The translations under genes were made by a program, and so were the position numbers. A stretch of 64,000 bases of DNA from Symsagittifera roscoffensis (Eukaryota; Xenacoelomorpha; Acoela; Convolutidae), in contig NC_087066.1 of the NCBI RefSeq assembly GCF_963678635.1, positions 61,412,875 to 61,476,874 on the forward strand. The letters are read 5' to 3'. Shown piece by piece: positions 1 to 13,200 of this stretch. The notes below the pieces were generated by a model. The model was given only the letters and a program-made list of their open reading frames with translations, ran no database searches and was not told the origin of the DNA. How positions within the stretch are numbered: the first letter of the stretch is position 1; each line of letters opens with the position of its first letter.

Positions 1-2029
1 ATGCAATAATAAATTATTTGAATTGAAGTTTTCAATTTTTTTACTCTTACCGGGATAAAAATTCAATGAAAACATTTAAATATTTTGTGTAAACTGAAAA
101 AACTGGGACTGCTAATGAGTCTAATTTGATTAAGTTTCACCTTACTTTTTCTAAGAATTTGGTTGATTATACAATTTCGTTCGAGTTTTTGGAAGATTCA
201 GCTATATTTTAGCTTGATATCAACATAGTGTTAGCAAAAATGAGCAAACAATTTAATAACTAGAACACTTCAAAAAACATGTTACACTTAAATTAAGATC
301 AAAATTTATTTTAGTTCAAACTTTTGAAGGAAAAAAGAAAAAGAAAACGCTTTTTATAGCAAAAACGACATAAAATGTTTTTTTTTCAACCATGATTTAT
401 ATATAATGTTTGTTTCGTTCCACCCTCGAAAAAAAACATAAAGGTATTTCAATTAGACAAAAAGCAAAAAATAATAAGCCAAAACTTGCAGTTTTTGCAC
501 AAAATTTCGTTGAAACTCCAAAGCTAATTTCACATATATACAACTCGCGTCTCTTTGATTTCATTCGCCGTATTTATAGATTTTAACCCTGAAAAAAATC
601 TTAGGACGTCGGCTTTGTGTTGAACTTTTTCTTACCAGAATCTTCCAAAAAAATTCGAAAAGAATCTTCCAGCAGTAACTTCAACCCCATTTACACCATT
701 TATGCTTCACTTTGTCCCAAGTCCCAAATGCAGAATCACCTCTAGAGGCTACCAAACATCACCAGTAACAACTTTGATACAGGCTATAATCAGCTTCTTC
801 GATAGCTGTTCAACAGTACGCAGAATTTTTGCAAGTCAAATTCATTTGTATTGATACTAGGTAAAAATCTTCTTCAATAAGGTCGATATTTTCACTTAAA
901 CATAAATCTTTTGTTTCTATCTTAACTAGTGTCTCTGTTTGCAATAAATGCAATAAATCATCCTTATCAAATTAAAATTTATAGCTGTTCTAATTATCCA
1001 CTCTAAAGAAAAATTCTCTACAGGTTGACAAAAAATTTTTTCAAATGAATTGTAGGCCAATAAGACTCTTGCGCACTTCAAAATAAAGCTGGTGCTTGTT
1101 AAGCAAACTGATGTTCTTATTTTTTTTCAATAAAATGTTTTTTTTTTGTAGAAAGCAACAATGTTCTTAGTACTTAATTGATTTTAAAAACAAAAGACAG
1201 CAAGCAGGGGATTTTGATCGCAAATCTGGTTCTTGATAAAAATTAACAACCTTACAAACAAGTCAGAGATTTGTTCAGATATTTTTCAAGACCTTCGTTT
1301 GAGCTGTTGGAGTTCAAACGTGAAGCGAACAGAGCTTATAGTTTTCAAAACAAATGTCTGCGGTACTAGAGATTGTTTTTTTTTCTAAAAAAAACATTGG
1401 GGTCTTTTTTCCACTTCTCTGGCCCCATTACTTTAAATTTCATTTTTGAAAAATTTGACCCCAAGAAAGTGAGGATTTTAGCAACTCCAACAACGAAAAT
1501 CCGCAGATACTACACAGTTCAAACTTTGTTTATTTTTTGATCTGATAGATCATAAACAAATAGTAAATGGTAACAAAGCAAAAGGACGCGTTGTATTGCT
1601 GCTCGTGCCAAAAAACTTGAAACCAAAGCTACGTCAAGATTTAAATTGGCTGCATAGAAATAATTTTGCAGGCCACAAATATCAATTAGATTGATTATTT
1701 TGAGACAACTGTTATTGTCCGTAGCACTGCTCAGAAACAAAGATTAATCATTCAGTTCTAACCTGAGTGAAGCATGAAACATCATAAATAACACAAAAAC
1801 TTCAAAACAGAAGAGCCAGCAGAACTTCTTTCCAATAAATTTTTGTTTGGATAAGAAAGAATGCAGGTATCCTAAACTTTAAGTTGTTATCACTAGGCTA
1901 TATCTGGACCAAAAACCGAATTTTCTTTTTTTTCCTCTTTTTTTTTCACAAAAAAAATAAAAGTTTTTAATTCTTTTTTGTCACTACTGTGAAATGCAAA
2001 AGAATTCCTTAATCTTAAAGCAAAATAAA
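1..2029. other. AT-rich intergenic DNA, no gene seen
   Basis: Only short, low-complexity open frames occur and none resembles a known protein. Homopolymer runs of A and T are frequent. I see no tRNA-like head and no family A or B repeat landmark here. It may be upstream flank of the LINE relic that follows or ordinary intergenic DNA. Confidence 0.5.
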
Positions 2030-3600
2030 CCACCAGGACCGCCTACTTTTTCAGCATGGATTCATACACTAGTCAAACAGTTGGAGTCGAAAATTAACAT
2101 TTGGTATTTAGATGACGGAAATTTAGCCGACGACAATAAGGTAGTACTTCGGGACCTTTAAAACATTCTGAAATCGGAACAAACTTACGGCCTGAGCTTA
2201 CACACTGAGACGTGCGAATTTTGTTTTTTGAGACCGACTACGAGTACACAGTATAACTCAATCTTAACACAATTTCGAAAAAATATGCCCCAAAATACAA
2301 ATAAAAACAAAAGAAAAACTCCTCATTTTAATGTCTCCAAATGGCGAACTTTGCCGAAAAAAATTGCTCGACGAAAAATTTAAAGAGCTTGAAAAAATCT
2401 CGGACGTCATTGACAAACTAGACGCGCATTATGGTTTTTACTTCCTGAAAAATTGCTTTAGCATGCCAAAACTCCCATATTTTTTGCGTACGAGCCCTTG
2501 TCTTTTGCAAAATGGTGTTTTGGAACGCTACGACAATTTACTAAGAAATTCGTTATGCAAGGTCACTAACGTGAAAATGGATTATAACCAGTTGTTACAA
2601 GCAGTTCTCCCGGCAGCCAAAGGTGGCTTGGGCGTTTATTCCGCTCGTCTACTCGCTTTACCCGCTTTCTTAGCCTCAGCAGTAGGAGCAAAAGATGCCT
2701 TGAGCGAAATCTTTAGTTTGGAGCATGTGGATGGAACCCATGATGATGCGCTTAAACGGTGGTTTGAACTTGGAAAAATTGAAAGGGCTCCGGAAATTGA
2801 AATCCAAAAAAATTGGACGGAGCCAATTTTTGACAGCGAAATTGCAGACTTGATTTTACGACTCGAACCAACGGACGTAAAAAAATTCAACGCTTTCCAA
2901 GATAGATTTGGCTTCCATTGGTTGAACGTCATCCCGTGCAAAAATTTAAGGTTAAGACTGTCAAACCAACAACTCAGAATTGCGATAGGACTTCGATTAG
3001 GTTCAAAAATATGCGAACGGCATAAATGCGTCTGCGGAAAAGACGTTACCGAGGATGGTTGGCATGGTCTTTCTTGCCTCAAAAGTGCAGGGAGATTCTC
3101 TAGGCATTCAAACCTGAATGCCCTTATAAAGCAGAGTTAATCTTCTTCTCACATTCCGTCTGTTTTAGAACCACTGCGCCTCTACAGGACCGATCAGAAG
3201 CGACCAGATGGTTTGACGCTCGTTTCATGGGCTGTTAGTAAGCTGCTCTTGTGGGATTTAACGGTAGTAGACTCCTTAGCTCCTTAGTAGGATAAGTGCT
3301 GGATCTGTTTGTAACCCTGGTACGGCTGAAGCGGAAGAGCGAAAAAATGACAAGTATAAAGACTTAGCAGCTGATGGATATATTTTTAAACCAATAGCTT
3401 TTGAAATTCAGAGTGCCGCTGGCCCTAGCACAGATTTTTCTGAATAAGCTTTGTAAGATTTTGTGCACGTGTACCGAAGAATCCAGGGCAGGTAGTTTTC
3501 TTAAGCAGAGAATCTCCCTGGCGATACAGATTGCGAACGCCGCTTGCGTACTCGGAGCAATAAATGACAAAATAACTTTCGAAGAAATTTTTTATTTGTA
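2030..3600 (+). mobile_element. Decayed non-LTR retrotransposon, RLE-type (reverse transcriptase C-terminal half)
   Basis: Reading along the + strand gives the end of a reverse transcriptase palm with the catalytic motif WYLDDG at 2102-2119, then a long thumb region (2331-3140) containing GGLGVYSARLLALPAF. This is followed by a Cys/His cluster (CxCG...H...C near 3020-3075) and then [11 protein letters not shown]...DLTVVD (about 3190-3280). The latter matches the PD...D pattern of the restriction-like endonuclease found at the C-terminus of R2/NeSL/CRE-type elements. Stops at about 2159, 3138 and 3284 break the frame, and the 5' part is missing. A tail resembling the family's conserved end continues to about 3450. 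The clade within RLE elements is an inference. The copy is dead and lies just upstream of the TTLL4 leader. Confidence 0.8.
2331..3140 (+). pseudogene. Reverse transcriptase thumb / zinc-knuckle ORF fragment of the LINE relic
   Basis: This is a 269-codon open stretch inside the LINE relic. It contains the post-palm region (PAAKGGLGVYSARLLA) and the conserved block LRIAIGLRLGSKICERHKCV, followed by CGKDVTEDGWHGLSC and GRFSRHSNLNALI, typical of retrotransposon proteins that precede a restriction-like endonuclease. It begins after a frame break that cuts it off from the YLDD palm motif and ends at a stop just before the endonuclease region. It is therefore a broken fragment and not a host gene. 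Confidence 0.75.
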
Positions 3601-3954
3601 ACACTTGTATATTATATTTTCTCGTGTCGAGTTGCGTGTTCTTATTGAAGAAACGTAACCCGTTTCGATTTTAATTGAAAAGGACTTAAACACTTGTCAT
3701 CTTCTTTTATTATTATCTCTTCCATATCTAAAAAATTCCAAGGATTTTGACTGGAATACGTGGTGAAGGGACTCCTGACTGTAACCTCGTTTACTATGAT
3801 ACTTTTGACCTTCTGATTACCGTTTAAAAAAATCCTGGATTTGCGCTTAATTTTGTCCTCTAGTGTATCATTGATGAAGAATTTACTGTGTCAACAAGCT
3901 ATTCTTGCAACGTTTTTCTGACAGTTCCAAATATGTTTTTTTTTGCGTTTCCAG
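3601..3954. other. Spacer between LINE relic and TTLL4 leader
   Basis: No coding potential was seen. A T-rich tract ends in GCGTTTCCAG at 3945-3954. This looks like a 3' splice acceptor and could serve a cis-spliced 5' UTR exon or, in a trans-splicing animal, a spliced leader. An earlier TTCTGACAG at about 3915-3923 is an alternative acceptor. Confidence 0.4.
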
Positions 3955-4036
3955 GTAGCAAATTACCATGAATGGTCAACAAAGTCAACTAAATTTATAT
4001 TTGATTGCATCCAATTTGTATAGCTGATAGTTGATT
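3955..4036 (+). promoter_or_regulatory. TTLL4 5' leader with an 18-codon upstream ORF
   Basis: After the acceptor-like CCAG at 3951-3954 the leader carries a first ATG at 3968 in a good context (ATTACCATGA). It opens an 18-codon frame ending at TGA 4025-4027, nine bases before the main ATGATG at 4037. An upstream ORF so close to the start would be expected to reduce main-frame initiation or require reinitiation. That the leader begins at 3955 is inferred from the splice motif only. Confidence 0.4.
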
Positions 4037-4227
4037 ATGATGGCCTCACCGACATTTCAAAAGAATGGTGCATATGCTGGAAATGTCAGTAATCCTCATG
4101 CACCAAGGAAGCCAGTGCCTACTCTTGTATTCCGACAGAAGTCATCACGGCCCCTCTTGCTGAACAGTCAGTCCTTAGCTTCTAATTTTAAAGCTGTTAC
4201 ATCAGGAGATAGATCTTCAGCTAACAG
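4037..4227 (+). CDS. TTLL4: TTLL4 exon 1 (residues 1-64)
   Basis: Starts at the first of two adjacent ATG codons after the upstream ORF. Encodes a basic, Ser/Asn-rich start (MMASPTFQKN). Ends AACAG|GTGATT in phase 2. The junction with exon 2 makes AG|G, Arg. An ATT/TTG six bases upstream is in frame but not a usual eukaryotic start. Confidence 0.75.
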
Positions 4228-7200
4228 GTGATTATACAAAATACTTTTAATTATGAGATCATACTTTTCAAGTAATATGGCTACCATTGAAAGCGCATCT
4301 AGTTAAATTGAGTCAATAATTGAAAGTTTACTTCTGATTATTTTTTGCAAAAAAGTGCGAAAATAAGCCTATCAATGCTATTAAAAGAAATTTGCCCATG
4401 TACTTTCAAACAAAAGAGACTTGTCATTGGTAATTCCATTGGGTGCCTCGTTATCTTTTAAAATATGTGCTCGAGTAGGTTCAGAAGATAAACCTCCGAA
4501 TCCAGGACCTTGGACTAAATACAAATCTACAAAGCAATCACAAATTTTACACTTTATTTGTCGCTGTAATAAGAGAACAGGACTTAAAAATTTTGGGCAA
4601 AAAATTCGGTGTCGATGATAACAATTGTGGTTTCAGTAAAGCTTGTTATCATGAACTAGAATCCCAAAAACAGCATTGCTTACAGATCTGAGTAATTGAC
4701 CTTGCTTTATTATCGAAGGCTTGTTCTCATATAGGCTAGATGTTTAGCATGTGCAGTCAAAGCACAAGGCCTAGGGTTCGAGTACCGACTCGTGAGGTTA
4801 TTATTTTTACTCCCTTGAATTACTTTTAAAGTTTCTTCCAGCGCCTTGGTAATGTTTTTAAAAAAAGTTAATTCATTAAGAAATTTCATTAAGTATTTGG
4901 GTTTTTAAGCGTTTTTGTTCATGTAAAAAATTGTTGTCGCATATGCTTAATTTACTATTTCTATCAGATATGTCTAGAATATATGTGTTCATTCATATCA
5001 TCTGATCCTACCATGGACAAAAAACGAAGTAATAAAAACCATTCATTTTTTCAAAAATATACATGTTCAAAAATGTCGGAATTGTCTGTGCTATTTGCAC
5101 AGCATACTTGCTTTGCATTCAACCCACTCATTGAGTCTAATTGATTACAAGTTCGTTTGTGAGTCTAATCGATCCTGTTGATTCGGGTTGTACGATCTCC
5201 TGAGGATCAAAATCACTTGAAACATGCTCCAACTGTTATCCAAGACGATGAGAACAGCCATGACCGAGTGGGTAAGACGCGTGGCCTTCGCCACAAAGGT
5301 CTGGGATTTGAATTCCCGCTTCGGTCATGTTTGGAGGGGTCCCAGTGGCATCCACGTGCCCAAGGTTGGAATTGATGCGGCAAAATGGATGACATCTCTC
5401 TCCACGCGGAGTAAAAGGTCCAAGGTTGAAATGTGGGAGCTGAGCCGGGGATTAATAATAAAAAACGAGATTATTCGCGGCAATTAACGCGAATCTCCTT
5501 TTTCAAGATCGTGATCGAATGAAGGCGTCCAATCCAGTAAACACCAGTCAAACCATGAGTGTCGTCGCTAAAGTGCGGTCAATCTCACTCCCTGAATTCG
5601 ACAGGAGATACGAGTTGTGTTTGTCATTCATGGACCAATTAAAGACGTCCACAACAACACGAAGCTGTCGAAAGGCCAGAATTTTGTGTACATCAAGAGA
5701 TGCGTAAAGTGGTCAGCAGAACGACTCACCAGAATTTTCCCCACCACTGAGGATAACTATGGCGTGGCCCGACGACTGCTGGAGGAACTAACAAGAATGA
5801 TCGTCTCATCTCAAGGACGCTTCTTAGGTCATAAGTTTTCGATTGTTCAAGAAAGAGAATGTCATACAACTTAGAATCTTGTATTCCACGTTTAATGAAG
5901 CCAACCAATCGATATCAGCCATGAGTTGGGACGTTGACATTAATGTGTGGCATCATCTCTTATCCTCAAAGATAGAAACAGAGTCACACAGAAGGCATGG
6001 GCGCTTCATAATCCAGGGCCAGTATGTCCTTCGTTACGGGGTTTGCTAGATGTTTTGGTTAATCGGGTTAGATCTCTGAAGGGTTTCGCGTCCAGTGTGT
6101 CCAGACCTCAGCGAGAGGTCAAAGAACTCTTTCTTGCTTATAAAAGACGTGAACCACCATAACTTCCGAAGTTAAACGTCAAAGCATGTCAGCAGTATCA
6201 TCGCGTTTATAGTTGCCAAATGTTTCGAAATGCAAATGTGCCACAAAGGAGTTAAGTCTTAAAGAAGCTCCAGCTTTGTTTCAGCAGTCTACTTGAGTCG
6301 GTTCTACCTCAACGAACAGAATTGTGCCAGGAATTGAGAGGCTCGGAAACAGTATGTGAATTTCTTCGAAGAGATGATCAAGACTGGTCACCTGGAAGAG
6401 GTACCGTAGCAGGACTCCTTCCTTACAGCCGGAAGATACGTGATGCCTCATCATGTACTTTGGAAGCGGGCCTCCTCGACAACGGATAGTCGTGCAGTCT
6501 TCAACGCTTCGGCGCCGGCATTTCACAGTCGTAAGCAACCTGTTCCAGACCGGACTTTTTCCAAATCTTGACACGGTTGCGATTCTTCGGGATTACCTTG
6601 ACTGAGGACATCAGCAAGATGTATCGGCTTCCAAGGATCGCAGCGTTCATCAGCATTTCTGGAGGTACACTCCTGAGGACCCTTCCAAGAAGTGGAAACT
6701 ACCCGCGTCATCTACGGGGTATCCTCCAACTCCTAGCAAGCAATCCGTGGACATCGAGACACTGCTAATGTTGCCGCATCCGATTTCATGAAGCCAGCCG
6801 ATTTCATCTTTCCTGTAGAAGCCAGAACAGTCGAAGATGCTTGTCGTCTCCCCAAAGGAATATAGCAGTACATAAGCATCTGCAGGCATGCACATTCGCA
6901 TAGGGTCCAGCTCGAGCAGCGATGTTATGATGGAGATCCCTGCTGATCATGATAGAGATCCCGTTCTACGACATTGGCCAGACACATAAAAACGTTTGGT
7001 TAAGTGTAGATCCAAGGCCGACACATTCAGGTGCCGGTTCTCGACTATTTGAAGCTCCACAGGATGCTCGCAAGATCAAGAATATATTCCAGGGGTTTCT
7101 AGAAAGAGTATAGAGCCAAAACTCCTCAAAGCAGTTTCGTATCCAGATCCTCTGATAAAAAAGCTAGAAGAGCCAGATCGCATTTTTTCTTCCGAGTTGC

Positions 7201-10200
7201 TGTCTTCCGAGTTGCTGTCTGAAAATTGAGTTACTATAAAGTGGATCACTTTTAGGAGCAGTGTTGTTGTTTTGACATCTTACCTCTAAAAAGTTTGTCA
7301 AACCTTGTTGATTCCGCATGCAACTTTTGGATGAGTGAAAAAAAAACACGATAGCATTGAAATTGGATACAAAAAAAATTGCAAATTGAGTGAAGCGGAC
7401 AGGTGCAAGTTAACTTCTGCTTCATCTAAGGAGCGTAATTCGCTTTTTAAAATTTTCCTGTTATTCGATAACGTGTTTATCACCTGGTGCTTACATGGCA
7501 AGTATATGCGAAGTTGTGAGTCGTGGGCAGTTTCAGTGGTTAAGTAATGTATTTATGAAATAGCGGTATCTGGTTTGAAATTCCGTGTCAAGTTTTCTTG
7601 AAATTTTAGTGCGCCTATCTGCTGATTTTTTTTGCTTTTCTATGCGAAGAAATGCAGCTTTGCCTCTGTGTAACGATTGCTTTCTGTAGGTTCAAAAACA
7701 TGTCGTCGAGAAACGTGCCGGTGAAAAGTCAGTATGCATCAGCTGTGGCGACGCAGCCAGTTGTTCACACGGATTCTGCTTCCTACACACCACTTGCTCA
7801 GTACTTCACATTCACCGGGCGTCTCAACCCAGTAAGAGATGGCAAATCAGGGAAAGAGGTGGAAGGGGGGACAAATGACGTCATCAATAAGTTGGAGAGT
7901 GTTTCCTACAAGCTGAAGTTGAATCAGGATTTACAGAATGGTGATGCACACAGAGACGAGCACTCAAAGGATGTCAACGTTGAAGGTTCAATGATACACA
8001 ATGAGTTGTTCTTTTTCAAAAATGGAAAAAAAACAAGTAGTATAGCTAGCTGATAAAATAATAACAAATATGAGCCCAGTTGGCTGACTATTAAATGGTG
8101 TCTTCATTGTTTAAGGTTTTACTCTAAAGTGGGGTTTCTGACTAAATTTTATTCAAATTCACGTTACTGATAAAACAAGGTTCGGATGGTGATTTTTGCC
8201 AGTAGAATTCAAGAACTCATTGGAAGCGTTGTTTGACCTTCAAGATTTCTATCGATCCAAGCAATGTTATTTTCAGAAGATCTAAAAAACCATACAAATG
8301 GCTTCATCGAAGAGACTGATACACAGAAGACATTCAAAAGCGAAGAGCAGCAGTGTTTCCATTACTTTGAGCCCCATTTACATGCAGGTATACTATTGGC
8401 AAAAACTTCAAACAAACCTAATGAAGTAAGAAAATCAACTTACTTATTTCCAAAAAAAATTGCTTGCTAATTAAAAAAAATTTATGTTCAAGGTAGTGTG
8501 AATTTTCAATTTTGCGTGCACAATTGACGAATTGATATTTTTTGATTAGTTTTGTGTGTTCATTGTTCGGTTCTTTTTTTAAGGGAAAAACAACAAGCAC
8601 GGCAGAGCAGAAGAAACTCAGCCGAGAATTGGAGGGGCAAATGAGAACGGGGTGGTGGAGTTTGTAGAATGGGACAGCAGATATGCAGGGGGTGACAATC
8701 AGCTGCTAAAGGTCGGCAAAGGTCAACGACCCCAGAGTGCGGCAGTGTCATACGCTCTACATCGACAGGTAATTGAGGTTATTAAATGCGAAAATTTGTT
8801 TGCTGGATAACCATAGTACGATATACTTGCCATAAAAGCTACTCCCCTTTGCGTGTGACAAATCGATTAATCTGGCGATTAGCAAGGGTATTTTGAAAAG
8901 TATATTGTTAATATCAACATTTTTGGTCTCATTTTTGGTTAGAATTTAGCTTCCTATGAATTGAATGCGATGTGTTCAGATTTCAGAATGCTGTAGGAGT
9001 GTTAAGATTCAGTTTATTGGCGAAAAGATGACTTTTTTTATTAGAGGGAGCTCGGAAAGTTAAGAATCATATTGACTTTTCCAATCTAAGCTTCTGGCAA
9101 GCTTAAACTTCATCTATTATTTTTAATTAATGGCTCTATTTTTGCGACAAAATCAATATTTTTACTGGAGTTAATAATGTGCTTCTATATAAGAGTCCAC
9201 GAGAAGAGCAGAATTTGAGTGTTTATTTGGACGGATTGCGTGGGAAAAAGAGACCACCTCCACCTGATAACGTGTCTGTCGACGATGGCGCCTGCAGGTA
9301 CAAATACAGTGTCAAATCTAAACAAGAGAGCAGGCGTCCTCACTTCGTTAATCTGCATTCTGCACGAATTAACAATGATCGATCTTTGTCGGCGTCCGTT
9401 AATAGAGAGAGGAGATGCGCTCGTTTGAATAATCAATTGGTTTGTAAAAAGCGCAGCATTTAATTCGACATCTTTGCAGCATCTTCATTCATTGCACGTA
9501 AAATCAAAGTTTGCACCGAACTTTTTTCGTGAAAGCCATTTCGCATGCGATATTTTTGTCCGACCACTCTAGACAGTGGCACGAATTTTTTTTAGACAAA
9601 ATTAGGTACCCCAAATATGCTCCGTTAGGCATTGAGTGAGTTATCACATTGAAGCAATTTTAGTTGAGATGCGGAATCCAAAAATGTCTTTAAAGAAAGT
9701 CAGCGTTTTTTCATGTTTACTTGCGTTCATTACTTTTTTCCAATATTCAGTTGGCTGTTTTTTTTCTAGAAAAAGTATTAAAATGCTCTAATAACTTCAG
9801 AAGTGCATTGATAACTTTTAATGCATTTATGGATGCACTATGGCATATATGTCCTCTTTCAGTTCAACTCAACATTTCATAGCATCTGTTCTCTGCTTTA
9901 TTTGTGGCTATTGTTTTTCATTTTTTAAGTGACAAGGGCACAATTGGGAAGGACGCGAGACTACTATGCACTGTTCAGAGATTCAATACGGCGCTTAGCA
10001 CAAGTGATTTTTATATTTGATGGCATTTTTGCTGCATAGCCTTGGCACGGTATTATCATCTGTAGCTGCATCTTTTGTGGCTAGTGTTAACTGACGTTTA
10101 AGAGCCCGTAGCACAGATGCGAGGACGTGAGAATCGAGGTAGTTTTTTTCGCAAATCTCGAGGTAACCAGTTGCAGTCCGACAACAAACGTTTTTTGGCG

Positions 10201-13200
10201 TGTTTGCGAAGCGCAGCGTCTCGCCTATGTAGTATATTAAGGCACAGTACTCATTTTGTCCGTTTAGGGTGAATATTACGTCCATGCTTGGGACGACAAG
10301 GTAGTGGGTTCAATTCCGCCGAGCACCCAGTAATAATGAACGGCGTGATATATCACCTTTTCAGATCGTGTGGTTTTTAATTTTTATTTGTGCAAAAAGT
10401 TTTTGAATTTGTTTCCACTGAAGTTTAATTTTTTGCCGTTTGACTATTGATTTGAGGTCAATGAACGTAGTGAAAACTCTTTTCTAGGTTGTTATGTTTT
10501 TTTTTACGCTAACATGTTATATTTTGCGGTGTGACTTTTGACTAATATTTGGTGGCATTTTTGCGGCATAACATTGATAATTTATGGCATCTGTTGCTGC
10601 TTTATTAGTGGTTAGTTTTAGTTACTTTCAAGGATCCGTGGCGCAGATGCGAGGAAATGAGACTCCTAATTTCAAGGTCGGAAAACACATCAAGTGTTCT
10701 GTTAATCAAGGTTTTCACCTTTTTTTTGTCCAGCAAAAAGATGGACAACGTTTCCGAAAATTTATTAGGAGTCAATAAACGCAGTGAAGACTCTAAGATA
10801 GGTCGTGATGATTTTCTTTTGTTTTTATTTCATCAGGAAATGTCCGCCCTCAAATTTGTTTTTTCGCCGCTTGACTTTTGATTCCTTTTTAAGATAAGTT
10901 CAATTCTTTTGTTGAAAGGAAGGAAACTCCACTATCGAGCAACGAAAAAGTTTGACTTCTAGTTTCGAAAACGGTATTTAATCATCAGATTTTCGAGCGA
11001 AAAAAAACTTTTCTTTTGATCCAGTTTTTTTTCAAGTTGGGTTAATTTTATCAAAAAGTGTCAATCATAAATTGTTCTAAAAGATCAAAAAGTTTTAGCT
11101 CATTTTTTTCATTGGAATTCGAAATTGGAGGTATTTCAAAAAAACAAGTCCGTGTTTTGTTTGCGTTAACTTTCGTTGAGTACTCTTTTCCAACTGTCAG
11201 TTGGCTGTTGCAAAATTTTAAAAAATGAGCGGAACTTGCAATCTAGTCGGAGCATTCTGTGCTTGTCGTACGGAAATGTGGTCTTCATTGGCAGAATTAT
11301 TTATATCGGTTGAGTCTACTTAAATGGGAATTGGTCAGTGTCCGAGAATTTTAGTTCACGGACTTAGTTCAATGAATGGTGTCTTCGTTCGCACAATTCT
11401 AATTTCTTACATTGAGTGAACTTGTAAGTGCTGAGTAAGTAGAAAATAGAAAGCTCTTTTCCATTCCGGTCAGGAGACTTTTTTTCTATTTGAAATGTTT
11501 TATTGAATTTTTTTTTTACTGGCTTGTTTCCTCGGTATTCTTCCCAAATCTTGGACTTTTATTCTGACTTGAACAATGTTATATGGACTCTTCTGTAGGT
11601 CGTGATGATTTAGTGTTTTTTTTTCTCAAATTTAATTTCTCGCGTTTGAACGGTCGATTTTTTCATTTGTGAGAGCAAGTGATGTATATTCGGGAACTGG
11701 ATTTTTTTCCCGTAAACAAATTTTCTTTTAAGTTCGTAAACTGCTCAGGCTTGCTCAATTTCTGGAAATTTCAAATTAAATTTTTTCTTGGTGCGTTTCA
11801 GGTTGTAATTCATTTTTTCGAAAATGTTAATTGAAAAAACATGTTGATTTTTCTCGAACTTTTGGTTTTCGTCATAATATCTGTCGGTTGATTCTCCGTT
11901 TTTTTCCTAATGCAATTTATGCTGTCTAGTGCGCTTTTCGAGCAGTTTCTTTTCAAAATAAGTTTTGCTTGTTTTATTTTTGATTCAAACAGTTTTTTTT
12001 GTAATTGAAAATTGTTCTGTAGTTCTAAATTTTCCAGCTCTGATTATGAATAATTTTAATTTTTTTTTATGTTTTAATTTTATAGCTTAAATTTTTTATG
12101 GCTTAAGTTTCGTTTGTTTTCGGCTTACCGAGGGTTCACACAAGTTTTTTTGTCTTGGTTGCCGCTCGATCATTGATTCTCAATCCTTGCAGAGGCTGTT
12201 TTTGAGCTTCATCCGAGTCAAAGTTATGGAATTTTGGTTTGAAACTTTTTTCGATTTTTCTAGTAATGTTTTTTTCAGAATATCAACTTTTTCTATTGAA
12301 CATGTTGTAACACAATGTTATAATTGTATCGCAAGTGTTGCGAACCTTCGGTTCGTCTCTGTGTTTAATTTTGAGTTCATGTTTTGAGTCCAATTGAAAT
12401 TCATCTGCCGAAAGTAGCACGCTCCTAAAACGAACGTGGAAACGGCGCGAAAAAACGTGTTAACTTTTAGTTTCGAAAGTAAAATTTAATTTGGTTTCCA
12501 GGCGGAACAACAATTTTACTTATTGATCAAGTTTTTTGAAATTAGGTTATCATTATTGTTCATAGAGCTTTAAGGGCTTTTATATGTCTTTGAAAATTCA
12601 AAAGTTCGAGTTTTCCCAAAACAAATCAGTTTTTTTTTGTTGTTTCCTTGCCTTTATTCTTTTCTTACTGTCACTTGGGTATGTTTTTGAGTTTTCTCAG
12701 CGGAAAAACTCGCTTTCATGTTATAAAAAAAGTTTCAATAATATTTTTTGAGCTTTCAATGCATTTAATTTTCCTTTATACATTCGAGAATTGAAGTTTT
12801 TAAGAGTCGTTTTTTTTTCAGGAAAGTGTTTAAGTTTAATCAGGCTCAAATTTACCGTTTCGTGATTTGTCTTTTGGTTTTTTGAAATTTTAGTTCATTT
12901 TTTGAAATTTTAGTCAAATTTTAGTTTGTTAAAAGGAAGGCAAACTCCACTATCGAACAGCAAAAGTGTAAAGGTCACGAAAAACGTGATCGATTGCTAG
13001 TTTCGAAAATGGAGTTTAATTATTGGAGTTATCAGCGAAACACAAATTTTTCTGTTGATCCATTTTTTTTTCAAATTGGCTTCATGTTATAAAAAAAGTC
13101 AATCCTTTTTTGTTCTAGAAATTCAAAGAGTTTTATGGCCATCTATTTTTTTCTTGGAAAGTGTCTCAAAAAACAAGTCTGTTTTTTTTTCTGTTAACTT

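Larger units (their letters stand above)
4228..7689 (+). other. TTLL4 intron 1
   Basis: This 3.5-kb intron holds a tRNA-like sequence at about 5260-5330 and a BEL/Pao relic. A second degenerate head-like sequence (CCTAGGGTTCGAGTACCGAC) lies at about 4770-4789. The remainder is AT-rich with no coding signal. Confidence 0.7.

Noticed and set aside
2636-3082. 148-codon - strand open frame
   Set aside because: Antisense shadow of the LINE reverse transcriptase fragment, which has recognisable motifs on the + strand.
6281-6901. - strand open frames as host genes
   Set aside because: They are antisense to the BEL/Pao polymerase relic, whose + strand translation gives recognisable reverse transcriptase blocks.
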